DNA from: Flavobacteriaceae bacterium
GTDB lineage: Bacteria; Bacteroidota; Bacteroidia; Flavobacteriales; Flavobacteriaceae
DNA: 15,142 nucleotides
Direction: 5' to 3'
Assembly (NCBI GenBank): GCA_030590765.1
Contig: JAUVCP010000010.1
Location: 1-15,142, forward strand
Shown: piece after piece, positions 7,450-14,335 of the stretch
How positions within the stretch are numbered: the first letter of the stretch is position 1
Layout of the letters: each line of letters starts with the position of its first letter
Program-made: the position numbers and the translations under genes
Notes under the pieces: generated by a model
Database searches by the model: none
The model's input: only the letters and a program-made list of their open reading frames with translations
What the model was told of the DNA's origin: nothing

Positions 7450-7569
7450 TTAAGAATCTTCTAGTTTGCTCTTAAAATTATATATCATATTTTGTATTTT
7501 ATTAATTCTATTTTCTAAATAATCGAATTTGGTCTGATTGATATAACCTATTCTCAATGCTATTATCAT
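7450..7569 (-). pseudogene. C-terminal remnant of a four-helix-bundle protein (23S rRNA intervening-sequence family)
   Basis: Between hmgA and hppD a 39-codon frame (ATG at 7569, TAA at 7452-7450) encodes a peptide containing IIALRIGYINQTKFDYL and then INKIQNMIYNFKSKLE. This fits the last third of four-helix-bundle proteins of the 23S-rRNA intervening-sequence type (full length about 115-125 residues), whose C-termini read roughly 'LIIAxxLGYI...F..L...I.EIQKMI.GF..KL'. The first two thirds are absent: the hmgA stop lies only 9 bp upstream of this ATG. It therefore looks like the leftover of a gene that was inserted between the two tyrosine genes and then lost. It could still be translated as a short peptide, but no function is expected. 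The match is from memory of the family, not from a search. Confidence 0.6.
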
Positions 7570-7578
7570 TTATCCATA

Positions 7579-8736
7579 CTAATATCTCCACGATTTATAA
7601 TAATCATCTACCTCTAGTTTTAAAGCTTCTTCCGTAATCATCACAGGTCGAAAAGGATCGATCATCACAGCAAGTTCGCCTGTTTCCTTTTTACCAATAC
7701 TTCGCTCAATCGCTCCGGGATGTGGTCCATGTGGAATTCCACCTGGATGCAGTGTAATCTGACCTTTTTCAATATTATTTCTACTCATAAAATCACCATC
7801 CACATAATAAAGTATTTCTTCTGAATCAATATTACTGTGGTGATATGGTGCAGGAATAGCCTTTGGATGGTAATCATACATTCTTGGAACAAAAGAACAA
7901 ACTACAAAGCCTGCTGCTTCCCATTGCTGATGGATAGGAGGAGGCATATGAATTCTGCCGGTTATGGGTTCAAAATCGTGAATAGAAAAAGCATAAGGAT
8001 AATTAAATCCGTCCCAGCCAACTACATCAAAAGGGTGGTTTTGAAGTGTATATTCCCATAAAACACCCTGTTTCTTTGATAAGATCTTAAATTCTCCTTT
8101 TATATCATGGGTTTGTAAATTTGTTGGTATTCTGAAATCACGTTCACAAAACGGTGAATTTTCTAACAATTGTCCAAAATTATTCCGGTAACGGTTAGGT
8201 GTTAGAATTGCACTAAAAGATTCAATATATAAAATTTGATTTTCTTCGGTATCAAAATTAATTTGATAAATGGTTCCACGAGGAATGATCAAATAATCTC
8301 CGTATTTAAAGTTTAAATTCCCATACATGGTTTTTAAAACTCCAGAACCCACATGTATGAAAAGCATCTCATCTGCATCACTATTTCTATAAAAATAATC
8401 CTTTGAGAATGATCTTGGAGCCGCCAGACCTATATGCAGATCATTATTAACAAATAATGTTTTTCTGCTTTTTAAATAATCCTTTTCCGGTTGTAAAGAA
8501 AACCCTTTAAAACTTAGTGCTTTCATGTTTTTCTCAATAGCAATTTTTGGTGTAAGATCTTTGAGTTGCTTTATTTCAGAGACTACCGTTGGTGGATACA
8601 AATGATAGATCAAAGAAGACATACCAGCAAAACCTGTAGTACTAAAGAGTTCTTCCTGATACAAGTCACCTTTTGGATTCTTAAATATAGTATGTCTTTT
8701 AGGCGGTATTTTACCTAAAGTATGGTATCGTGGCAT
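7579..8736 (-). CDS. hmgA: homogentisate 1,2-dioxygenase
   Basis: An Fe(II) cupin dioxygenase that opens the ring of homogentisate to maleylacetoacetate, the step after HppD. It has 385 residues, shorter than the roughly 430-445 of proteobacterial or human enzymes but usual for Bacteroidota as I recall. The N-terminus PRYHTLGKIPPKRHTIF is typical. The iron ligands line up with the human His335, Glu341 and His371: H300 and E306 in YHHSNIDSEE (same six-residue spacing) and H336 in GIPHGPHPG. The start is ATG 8736, with a leader of about 140 nt behind a TATATTTG promoter box at 8892-8885. It is first in the tyrosine pair, followed by the four-helix-bundle remnant and hppD. No tyrosine-responsive regulator gene is nearby. 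Confidence 0.96.
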   Translation of the reverse strand: MPRYHTLGKIPPKRHTIFKNPKGDLYQEELFSTTGFAGMSSLIYHLYPPTVVSEIKQLKDLTPKIAIEKNMKALSFKGFSLQPEKDYLKSRKTLFVNNDLHIGLAAPRSFSKDYFYRNSDADEMLFIHVGSGVLKTMYGNLNFKYGDYLIIPRGTIYQINFDTEENQILYIESFSAILTPNRYRNNFGQLLENSPFCERDFRIPTNLQTHDIKGEFKILSKKQGVLWEYTLQNHPFDVVGWDGFNYPYAFSIHDFEPITGRIHMPPPIHQQWEAAGFVVCSFVPRMYDYHPKAIPAPYHHSNIDSEEILYYVDGDFMSRNNIEKGQITLHPGGIPHGPHPGAIERSIGKKETGELAVMIDPFRPVMITEEALKLEVDDYYKSWRY

Positions 8737-8884
8737 AATAAATAATTTTAGTTAATAAAATAACAGGTACAGCATTTGTAATCAAACAAACAATTATTCC
8801 GGATTTCTTTTTATAAAGAATTTAAGAAGTGATAATAATTCAGTAAAAAAAAGTGGCATCTTATACTTGTGCTATGGTCTATCA

Positions 8885-8892
8885 CAAATATA
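8885..8892 (-). promoter_or_regulatory. Bacteroidota-type -7 box for hmgA
   Basis: On the minus strand the bases read TATATTTG, a full match to TAnnTTTG, between the nifU-type gene and hmgA. It predicts a start about 140 nt before the hmgA ATG, leaving a fairly long leader with a small TTCTTT/AAAGAA hairpin at 8820-8805. No clear -33 TTTG was found. Confidence 0.5.
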
Positions 8893-8941
8893 ACGATTAT
8901 TTTTTTAAGAATTTTTGAGAGAATAGTTAAAAGAGGAAGAG

Positions 8942-9178
8942 CTAGCGAACTTCAAGTACTTCCTTTATTTGAGGAGCATATTTTTTAATGATTGCTTCCA
9001 CACCATTTTTTAAGGTCATTTGATTAACAGAACAACCAATACAAGCTCCTTCAAATTGCACTTTTACAATATTATTGTCAATAGAGATCAAAGATATGTT
9101 TCCCCCATCAGTTATCAAATAAGGGCGAATTTCTTCCAGTGCTTTTTCTGTGTTTTTTAATAATTCTGAGTCTGTCAT
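8942..9178 (-). CDS. NifU C-terminal-domain (Nfu) iron-sulfur scaffold protein
   Basis: A 78-residue stand-alone Nfu domain that carries a [4Fe-4S] cluster and passes it to target enzymes. Conserved features are EEIRPYLITDGGNISL at about 15-30 and the cluster-binding CxxC in GACIGCSVNQMTLK (C46, C49), followed by GVEAIIKKYAPQI. The length is normal for this single-domain type. It lies downstream of mrp on the same strand; the 59-bp gap is mostly a perfect 36-bp palindrome that ends 17 bp before this gene's ATG. Pairing with the Mrp carrier fits a shared role in Fe-S cluster delivery. Confidence 0.95.
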   Translation of the reverse strand: MTDSELLKNTEKALEEIRPYLITDGGNISLISIDNNIVKVQFEGACIGCSVNQMTLKNGVEAIIKKYAPQIKEVLEVR

Positions 9179-9195
9179 TATTATTTGTTAAAAGT

Positions 9196-9231
9196 GAGGC
9201 TGTTTCAAAAGTTAACTTTTGAAACAGCCTC
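9196..9231 (-). terminator. perfect 36-bp palindrome between mrp and the nifU-type gene
   Basis: GAGGCTGTTTCAAAAG (9196-9211) is followed by TTAA's centre and the exact complement to 9231, so the full 36 bp is its own reverse complement. In RNA from either strand it would form a 16-bp stem with a 4-nt loop. On the minus strand it begins 6 bp after the mrp stop and is followed by ACTTTTAAC, a poor T-tract, so termination may be partial. Similar GAGGCTGTxTC hairpins are common terminators in Bacteroidota genomes, to my recollection. It could act as a partial terminator or an mRNA-stabilising 3' end inside an mrp-nifU operon. Confidence 0.6.
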
Positions 9232-9237
9232 TTAAAT

Positions 9238-10365
9238 TTATGAGGTGCTACAACCAGACAATTCTGTAATTCTTACAATTTCTGTTGGTGGTAAATCTTC
9301 GTTTCTTTTTACCAGTTGTGTTAACATATTTTTAGTAACACTACTAAATGCTTCTTCTAAAGGAGAATCATCCTGTAATGCGACCGGATGCCCTACGTCT
9401 CCTGATTCCCTTATGCTTTGCACAAGAGGAATTTCACCTAAAAATGCTGTTTCTATATTTTCTGCCAAGATTTTAGCTCCGTCTTTACCAAAAATATAAT
9501 ATTTATTCTCAGGCAATTCTTCAGGAGTGAAATAACTCATATTTTCAATAATACCTAAAACAGGTACATTGATATCATCTTGTTTAAACATGGCTACACC
9601 TCTTTTTGCATCAGCTAGAGCAATATTTTGTGGCGTACTCACAATTACGGCTCCCGTTACCGGAATTGCCTGAACAATTGTTAAATGAATATCTCCTGTT
9701 CCCGGAGGTAGATCGATCAACATAAAATCCAATTCTCCCCAATCAGCATCAAATAACATTTGATTTAATGCTTTTGTTGCCATGGCACCTCTCCATATCA
9801 CTGCCTGATTAGGATCTGTAAAAAAACCTAAACTAAGCATTTTTACACCATAATTTTCAACAGGAAGCATTTTTGATTTTCCATCAACATCAGTTGCTAA
9901 AGGTCTTTCTTTAGCCACATCAAACATTATAGGCATAGAGGGGCCATAAACATCTGCATCTAAAATACCGACCTTAAATCCCATTTTAGATAAACTTACA
10001 GCAATATTTGCTGTGATGGTAGATTTTCCAACACCACCTTTACCAGAAGCAATTGCAATAATGTTTTTTATACCCGGTATGGAATTATCCGGAGCAATGG
10101 TTTTTGGTTGCATAATTGGATTCGCTTTTACATTGACTTTTACATCAATTTTTTGATCCACCTGATCATGAATAATCTTCATGATCTCTACTTCCATTTT
10201 TTTCTTTGCCTGTAAAGTTGGATTGTTAATGGTTACATCGACAATTACTTCCTTGCCAAAGACCACCACGTTGGTAACAGAATTACTTTCTATCAAATTC
10301 TTTCCTTCTCCCGGTGCCGAAATCTTTTCCAAAGCACCGTAAATATCTTGTTTTTTAAAGCTCAT
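9238..10365 (-). CDS. mrp: Mrp/ApbC (NBP35-type) iron-sulfur cluster carrier ATPase
   Basis: A 375-residue cytoplasmic P-loop ATPase that helps deliver Fe-S clusters. Residues 1 to about 80 form a MIP18/DUF59-type domain (IYGALEKISAPGEGKNLIES). The Mrp domain follows, with the deviant Walker A SGKGGVGKST at 107-116, the DADVYGPSMP motif at 136-145, and LIDLPPGTGD as the second acidic motif. The length fits two-domain Mrp proteins. Oddly, the CxxC found in E. coli Mrp after the ENM motif is missing: the chain reads ENMSYFTPEELPENKYYIFG. One cysteine remains near the C-terminus (C372 in SGCSTS). The promoter box at 10404-10397 would give a leader of about 25 nt. The nifU-type gene lies 59 bp downstream. 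Confidence 0.95.
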   Translation of the reverse strand: MSFKKQDIYGALEKISAPGEGKNLIESNSVTNVVVFGKEVIVDVTINNPTLQAKKKMEVEIMKIIHDQVDQKIDVKVNVKANPIMQPKTIAPDNSIPGIKNIIAIASGKGGVGKSTITANIAVSLSKMGFKVGILDADVYGPSMPIMFDVAKERPLATDVDGKSKMLPVENYGVKMLSLGFFTDPNQAVIWRGAMATKALNQMLFDADWGELDFMLIDLPPGTGDIHLTIVQAIPVTGAVIVSTPQNIALADAKRGVAMFKQDDINVPVLGIIENMSYFTPEELPENKYYIFGKDGAKILAENIETAFLGEIPLVQSIRESGDVGHPVALQDDSPLEEAFSSVTKNMLTQLVKRNEDLPPTEIVRITELSGCSTS

Positions 10366-10396
10366 TTTTCTTCTTAATTATAATCATTCTAAACAA

Positions 10397-10404
10397 CAAA
10401 GATA
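10397..10404 (-). promoter_or_regulatory. Bacteroidota-type -7 box for mrp
   Basis: The minus strand reads TATCTTTG, a full match to TAnnTTTG and a very common form in flavobacteria. It predicts transcription starting about 25 nt before the mrp ATG. A TTT-rich stretch lies about 17-22 bp upstream, without a perfect -33 box. Confidence 0.6.
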
Positions 10405-10580
10405 CTAACTTAATTTAAAGTAGAAAGAATATTTAAAGTAAGGATAGTTACAATGATGAAATTAGCATGTATCTTGTTTATATTCAGGGAATTTTAGATA
10501 AAATTTATTTTTAAAACAGTAAACAATATCTATTTAAAGCGATTGAAATCTTGCTTATTAGCTTTCATTCACAACAATAT

Positions 10581-10604
10581 CTTTTTTTGGTTTGGTAAAA
10601 AAAG
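10581..10604. repeat. AT hairpin in the gap between the lipoprotein gene and mrp
   Basis: CTTTTTTT and AAAAAAAG form 8-bp arms around GGTTTGGT. It lies 49-72 bp downstream of the lipoprotein gene's stop on that gene's strand. Being almost all A-T pairs it is a weak terminator candidate. Apart from this and the mrp promoter, the 287-bp gap 10366-10652 shows no gene that I can support. Confidence 0.3.
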
Positions 10605-10652
10605 GTTAAGAAAAGGGTTCTTCCTTTCCAAGCCAATTCATATTTAAAAAGC

Positions 10653-12254
10653 CTATTGAATCTTTAAAGATTCCGTTACTTCCCAATTTGCTTTAGCAGT
10701 AATAATACTTTTAAAATAATATACTTCTTCTGGTTGTTGTTTTAATAAATAATTACCCGTGTCCCATTTTTTATTTGAATTGGCATCATAAATAATTCGG
10801 ATCTTATATCGTGAAGGAGATAAATTTTTGTATATATACTCTTCGTTCTTTTCCGAATATTTTTGTACTACAACCTTCCCGCTATCATTGATCAGGTCAA
10901 TCAATATAGGATAACTTTTGATATTGTTAAGGGTTAGATAGATAGCACTATAATCTGTCGATTTCCTTGTAGCAAAGTTCATTTGTAGGGTGTCATTTTC
11001 CACATCAAAAAAATCAGTTATGGCACCAGGTAATAATTCTAAATTATATTTGTTTGACTCTTCCTTTTTAAAATTTATTACCAATTCATCTTTATTTTTA
11101 GAAATTAATACATTTAGTTTTACTTTCAGAGAGTCTTTATCTAACAATTGAATTTTTGATGTATCAATCTTGACAATTGGTGTTGTACTTGTCATTTTTA
11201 AAGTGTCTCTAAGATGTAAAATGCCTGATACAGCAAAATTAACAGCCATAGAATCAATTTCTTCTGATTTTAATGTTACTCTTATAGTATCAAAAGGAAT
11301 TTTATGATTAATAGATAATAAAATAGAATCTTTATCATAATTTTTAAACCAATAATGAAGCGTATCTTTTTTTACGTCAAAAGTGGAAAGAGATTTAAAT
11401 TCTGAAGATCTTTCAGAGATAGTATGTACGTTAAAGCCATGGGATTCACCCTCATACCCAACAATAATATGACCTTTTGAAATTTCCTTTGGTCTTGATG
11501 GTATTTTAAATGGCAGTATCTCGTTAAATAGTTTGATCTCAAATGAACTTGTGCTATCAACAGGAGGTTCAATAAAATCAGTATAAAAACCAATTTTATC
11601 TTCCTTTGGATTGAATTTATAATTTTTACTATGATCATTTAATGCCAATAGTAAATATTTGCCTGCTTTGATGTTTGTAATATTCCAATTTACACTATCA
11701 ATGGTACTTCCAACATACATTGGTTTTTTGTTATAAATAATGGAGTCATTGAAGATAGTATCCACAGCATATAACATGATTGTTGGATTTTCAATCATTT
11801 CCAGATCAAAAGCATCTTTGATCGTTCCTTTTACCTGTAATGAATCTATATAATCTCCTGTGGAGAAAATATATTTAAAATTATCTAATATATTCCCTTC
11901 TGTATTGTCAATAATACTTTGTCCGAAATTAAAGGTGTAAGTTGTGTTTTCCTGTAAAGTATCCTTTATTTTAATAGTGATTTTTTTACTGGGTGTTCCT
12001 TGCGGAGTAATTATTGGTGGATATTTTAATGGTGGTGAAATAATCAATTGGGAGTTAATATCTTTAAGTTTGATATATTCATCAAAATATATTTTAATTT
12101 CATCAGCATCAAAATGTATACTTTTAAATTCGGGATCTGTTTTAACTAAAATCGGCTTTTCTTCATCCTTTGGTCCGCCTTCAGGGCGACCTCTACGTGC
12201 GCAGGACAAATGCAATAGCAACAATAATAATATTATAGGTATGTGATATTTCAT
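10653..12254 (-). CDS. lipoprotein with N-terminal SbsA-type Ig-like domain
   Basis: A 533-residue envelope protein of a family widespread in Bacteroidota. The signal peptide is MKYHIPIILLLLLLHLSC, giving a lipidated C18; the -3 residue is His rather than the usual Leu/Val/Ile, a mild departure from the lipobox. Next comes RRGRPEGGPKDEEKP, the hallmark of the family, and a Big_5/SbsA Ig-like domain at about 33-130 (SIHFDADEIKIYFDEYIKL, LIISPPL, TYTFNFGQSIIDNTEGN). The rest appears to be repeated beta-rich modules, ending in a possible carboxypeptidase-regulatory-like fold near YKIRIIYDANSNKKWDTGNY. Function is unknown; an outer-membrane-anchored structural or assembly role is inferred. A 31-bp inverted repeat and then the fold-back element separate it from comF upstream. 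Confidence 0.88.
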   Translation of the reverse strand: MKYHIPIILLLLLLHLSCARRGRPEGGPKDEEKPILVKTDPEFKSIHFDADEIKIYFDEYIKLKDINSQLIISPPLKYPPIITPQGTPSKKITIKIKDTLQENTTYTFNFGQSIIDNTEGNILDNFKYIFSTGDYIDSLQVKGTIKDAFDLEMIENPTIMLYAVDTIFNDSIIYNKKPMYVGSTIDSVNWNITNIKAGKYLLLALNDHSKNYKFNPKEDKIGFYTDFIEPPVDSTSSFEIKLFNEILPFKIPSRPKEISKGHIIVGYEGESHGFNVHTISERSSEFKSLSTFDVKKDTLHYWFKNYDKDSILLSINHKIPFDTIRVTLKSEEIDSMAVNFAVSGILHLRDTLKMTSTTPIVKIDTSKIQLLDKDSLKVKLNVLISKNKDELVINFKKEESNKYNLELLPGAITDFFDVENDTLQMNFATRKSTDYSAIYLTLNNIKSYPILIDLINDSGKVVVQKYSEKNEEYIYKNLSPSRYKIRIIYDANSNKKWDTGNYLLKQQPEEVYYFKSIITAKANWEVTESLKIQ

Positions 12255-12256
12255 TA

Positions 12257-12287
12257 AAAATATTTGCTACAAATTAACAAATATTTT
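12257..12287. repeat. inverted repeat abutting the lipoprotein gene start
   Basis: AAAATATTTG (12257-12266) and CAAATATTTT (12278-12287) are perfect 10-bp arms around 11 nt. In the lipoprotein mRNA the stem would end 2 nt before the ATG and cover the ribosome-binding region; alternatively it is a DNA operator. It directly adjoins the outer end of the fold-back element. Confidence 0.4.
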
Positions 12288-12457
12288 ATATAGTGCCTGC
12301 AAGAAAACTGTCTAATTTTATGAAATGAATTATTTTTGATGAGATTTTTGTTTTTTTAGATTTTGTGATGCCTTAGTATCAGGTAATTGAAAAAGATAGA
12401 AATATCGCAAAAAGAAACATTTCTGATTTAGTATAGTTTTCTTTGCAGCCACTATAT
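12288..12457. mobile_element. about 170-bp fold-back (MITE-like) element between comF and the lipoprotein gene
   Basis: The left end (12288-12309, starting ATATAGTGCCTGCAAG) and the reverse complement of the right end (12457-12435, starting ATATAGTGGCTGCAAAG) agree apart from one mismatch and one inserted base over 22-23 bp. Weaker similarity runs on inward (for example GAAATG at 12322-12327 against CATTTC at 12418-12423, and TTTTTG against CAAAAA) to a TGAT/ATCA centre at 12366-12381, so the whole unit can fold on itself. It encodes nothing. ATAT at both edges may be a 4-bp target duplication or part of the repeat. The right end overlaps the stop codon of comF. This fits a miniature inverted-repeat element; a long structured 3' UTR is the alternative. 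Confidence 0.55.
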
Positions 12458-13147
12458 GGTATAGGCCATAGTTGCAATACTAATTTTTATATTTTCTGAC
12501 TGAAGTAGTTGAATACTACAAGCTTCTAATGTTGCTCCTGTAGTTATAATATCATCGATCAAAAGTATGTGTTTGTTCTTTATAGTTTCATAATCAAGTA
12601 GTTCAAATTTTTCAGTCACATTGATGGATCGATCAAATCTGTTCTTTTTGGTTTGGGTTTGAGAAGAAGAAACTTTGATCAGCACATTTTCTATCATTGG
12701 AATGCCAAGCTTTTGAGATAAAACCTGTCCGAAAGTAGTAAGTTGATTATAACCTCTTTTTTTAAGTTTATTAGGATGTAAAGGTACAGCAATAATACAA
12801 TCAAGATCATTGAACCTTTTGCTCAAGATCATGTTTTCACCTAACCAGTCTCCTAAAATAGTACCAATTTGTTGGTTTCCCTTATATTTTAATTGATGAA
12901 TTAACTTTTGAACTTTCCCTTTTTTTTGAAAGAAAAATAAAGATGTTGCTTCTTCAATAGGAATTCTTCCATAAAAAGAAGTTTCTACAGTATTATTTGT
13001 TAAATTGCAGAAATTTGTAACAGGGAGATCGGATATGCAGGAAATAAATATTGCTTTTTCACCTTTTACAAGTTGACTTTTACAAATGGAACATAGTTCC
13101 GGGTAAAATAAATTAAAAATACTATGTAAAGGATTAGTCATGATCAA
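12452..13147 (-). CDS. ComF-family phosphoribosyltransferase-like protein
   Basis: A 231-residue cytoplasmic protein of the ComF family, linked to DNA uptake in naturally competent bacteria and possibly to later handling of imported DNA. The N-terminal zinc-finger-like part has CSIC (C19, C22) and the ISCISDLPVTNF stretch. The C-terminal phosphoribosyltransferase motif is HILLIDDIITTGATLEAC at about 193-210, preceded by AVPLHPNKLKKRGYNQ, a ComF hallmark. Oddity: relatives usually have a second CxxC just before the DLP motif, but here the first of these cysteines is Phe34 (FISC), so the zinc site is incomplete; C47 might stand in. Starts at 13147 (MIM) and 13141 are both possible. The stop codon lies in the end of the fold-back element. 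A divergent gene begins 142 bp away. Confidence 0.92.
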   Translation of the reverse strand: MIMTNPLHSIFNLFYPELCSICKSQLVKGEKAIFISCISDLPVTNFCNLTNNTVETSFYGRIPIEEATSLFFFQKKGKVQKLIHQLKYKGNQQIGTILGDWLGENMILSKRFNDLDCIIAVPLHPNKLKKRGYNQLTTFGQVLSQKLGIPMIENVLIKVSSSQTQTKKNRFDRSINVTEKFELLDYETIKNKHILLIDDIITTGATLEACSIQLLQSENIKISIATMAYTI

Positions 13148-13289
13148 TCAAAATATGGCATTAAAATTAGTCTTTTATCAGGTAGGATAAAAAAAAGTTA
13201 ATAAAAGATAAAAACCTACACAATTTTTTTAATTTTCTACGTTTAATAAGTTAGATTAATTCATAACATTAAATATTAATAAAGTAATT

Positions 13290-14195
13290 ATGCAAGAAAA
13301 TAACAAATCTTCGAACAATTTAATTTTAATAATTGCCCTTACGGTATTATTATTTGGTCTGATTGGATATACATTTTATAACAACAATGACCACAAAGAA
13401 GCTGTTAAGTTTTTACAGGACGAAAAAGAGCAAATTATTGGCAATTTAACGGCTATGGAGGAGAAATATGATATTGCAATTGCTCAAAACACAAGTTTGT
13501 CTGATTCCTTGACAGGTGAAAAGAACCGAATCATTGCTTTTAAAGATTCTGTAAGGAATTTAAAGAAAATTAATTCAAGTACACTTAGTAGATATCGTGG
13601 ACAGCTGAGTAAATTAAAGGCTATAAATGAAAATTTAATTGAAGAAGTTGACTCGTTAAGATTGCAAAATAATTTACTTACTGAAGAAAAAGACAGTATA
13701 GATGTTCAATTGAAGATACAAACAAACTACAATGATACTTTGGTAGCTCAAAATATGGAATTGGCAAAAAAAGTTGAAATTGGTGGTGCGATCGATGTGG
13801 AGAACGTAAAAATTACAGCAATGAAAATGCGTTCAAATGGAAAATATACAGAAACAAATAAAGCGCAAAAAACTGATGCATTTAAAGTTGAATTCCAGTT
13901 GCTGGAAAATGAAATAGCAACACCTGGTGATAAAGAGGCATATATTGTATTAAATAATCCAAAAGGACAGGTTATTAATGCTAAAGGTACTTTTGTGCTT
14001 AAAGATGGTAATGAACTTAAATATACTGATCAAACTATTATTAACTATGAAAATGCTGATTTAAAAGTAGTAATGATAGTTGATAGAAAAGGAGAGCAAT
14101 TTGAAAAAGGTATTTATAATATTCAGGTTTATGTAGATGGAGTTCTAGCTGGAAGAACAAAAATGGAACTAAGTGATTCTTTTTTAGGCTTATAA
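13290..14195 (+). CDS. membrane-anchored coiled-coil protein of unknown function
   Basis: A 301-residue protein I recognise only as a flavobacterial type found next to glyS/comF, often labelled hypothetical. One membrane segment (about 11-30, LILIIALTVLLFGLIGYTFY) follows a short polar N-terminus, so it is probably an N-in single-pass anchor. Residues about 36-165 are rich in Glu, Lys, Leu and Asn with heptad-like spacing and should form a long coiled coil in the periplasm. The last 130 residues (from about IDVENVKITAMKMRSNGKY) look like a beta-sandwich, ending GIYNIQVYVDGVLAGRTKMEL. No catalytic motif is visible. It starts at ATG 13290 and diverges from comF; a TACGTTTA box at 13238-13245 is one base off the -7 consensus. 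A strong terminator follows. An envelope scaffolding role is only inference. Confidence 0.85.
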   Translation: MQENNKSSNNLILIIALTVLLFGLIGYTFYNNNDHKEAVKFLQDEKEQIIGNLTAMEEKYDIAIAQNTSLSDSLTGEKNRIIAFKDSVRNLKKINSSTLSRYRGQLSKLKAINENLIEEVDSLRLQNNLLTEEKDSIDVQLKIQTNYNDTLVAQNMELAKKVEIGGAIDVENVKITAMKMRSNGKYTETNKAQKTDAFKVEFQLLENEIATPGDKEAYIVLNNPKGQVINAKGTFVLKDGNELKYTDQTIINYENADLKVVMIVDRKGEQFEKGIYNIQVYVDGVLAGRTKMELSDSFLGL

Positions 14196-14219
14196 ATTAA
14201 ATTCAATTAGAAAATATTG

Positions 14220-14251
14220 AAAAGGAAATACAAAATGTGTTTCCTTTTTTT
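14220..14251 (+). terminator. intrinsic terminator of the coiled-coil protein gene
   Basis: AAAAGGAAA (14220-14228) pairs with TTTCCTTTT (14240-14248); an inner ACA/TGT pair narrows the loop. The run of seven T ends at 14251. It lies 24 bp after the stop, so glyS is transcribed separately. Confidence 0.8.
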
Positions 14252-14281
14252 ATTGCAGTAATTTTAATTTATATATTTTTG
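14252..14281 (+). promoter_or_regulatory. promoter of the glycyl-tRNA synthetase gene
   Basis: ATTG (14252-14255, close to the -33 TTTG), an 18-bp spacer and TATTTTTG (14274-14281, full match to TAnnTTTG). It follows the terminator directly and leaves a leader of about 45-50 nt before the GTG start. Confidence 0.6.
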
Positions 14282-14335
14282 CCGGAAGAAACAAATAACG
14301 AAACAATTATTCAATAATAAAAAAGTAATTAACTT

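Noticed and set aside
9245..9499. An 84-codon plus-strand frame opposite mrp
   Set aside because: Antisense shadow of a well-conserved Mrp C-terminus, with no promoter or family match.
10440..10580. Short frames such as MMKLACILFIF in the gap before mrp
   Set aside because: Only about 14 codons, with no conserved pattern or expression signal; treated as non-coding.
11944..12246. A 100-codon plus-strand frame opposite the lipoprotein gene
   Set aside because: It mirrors the signal peptide and PEGGPKDE region of a real gene on the other strand; antisense shadow.
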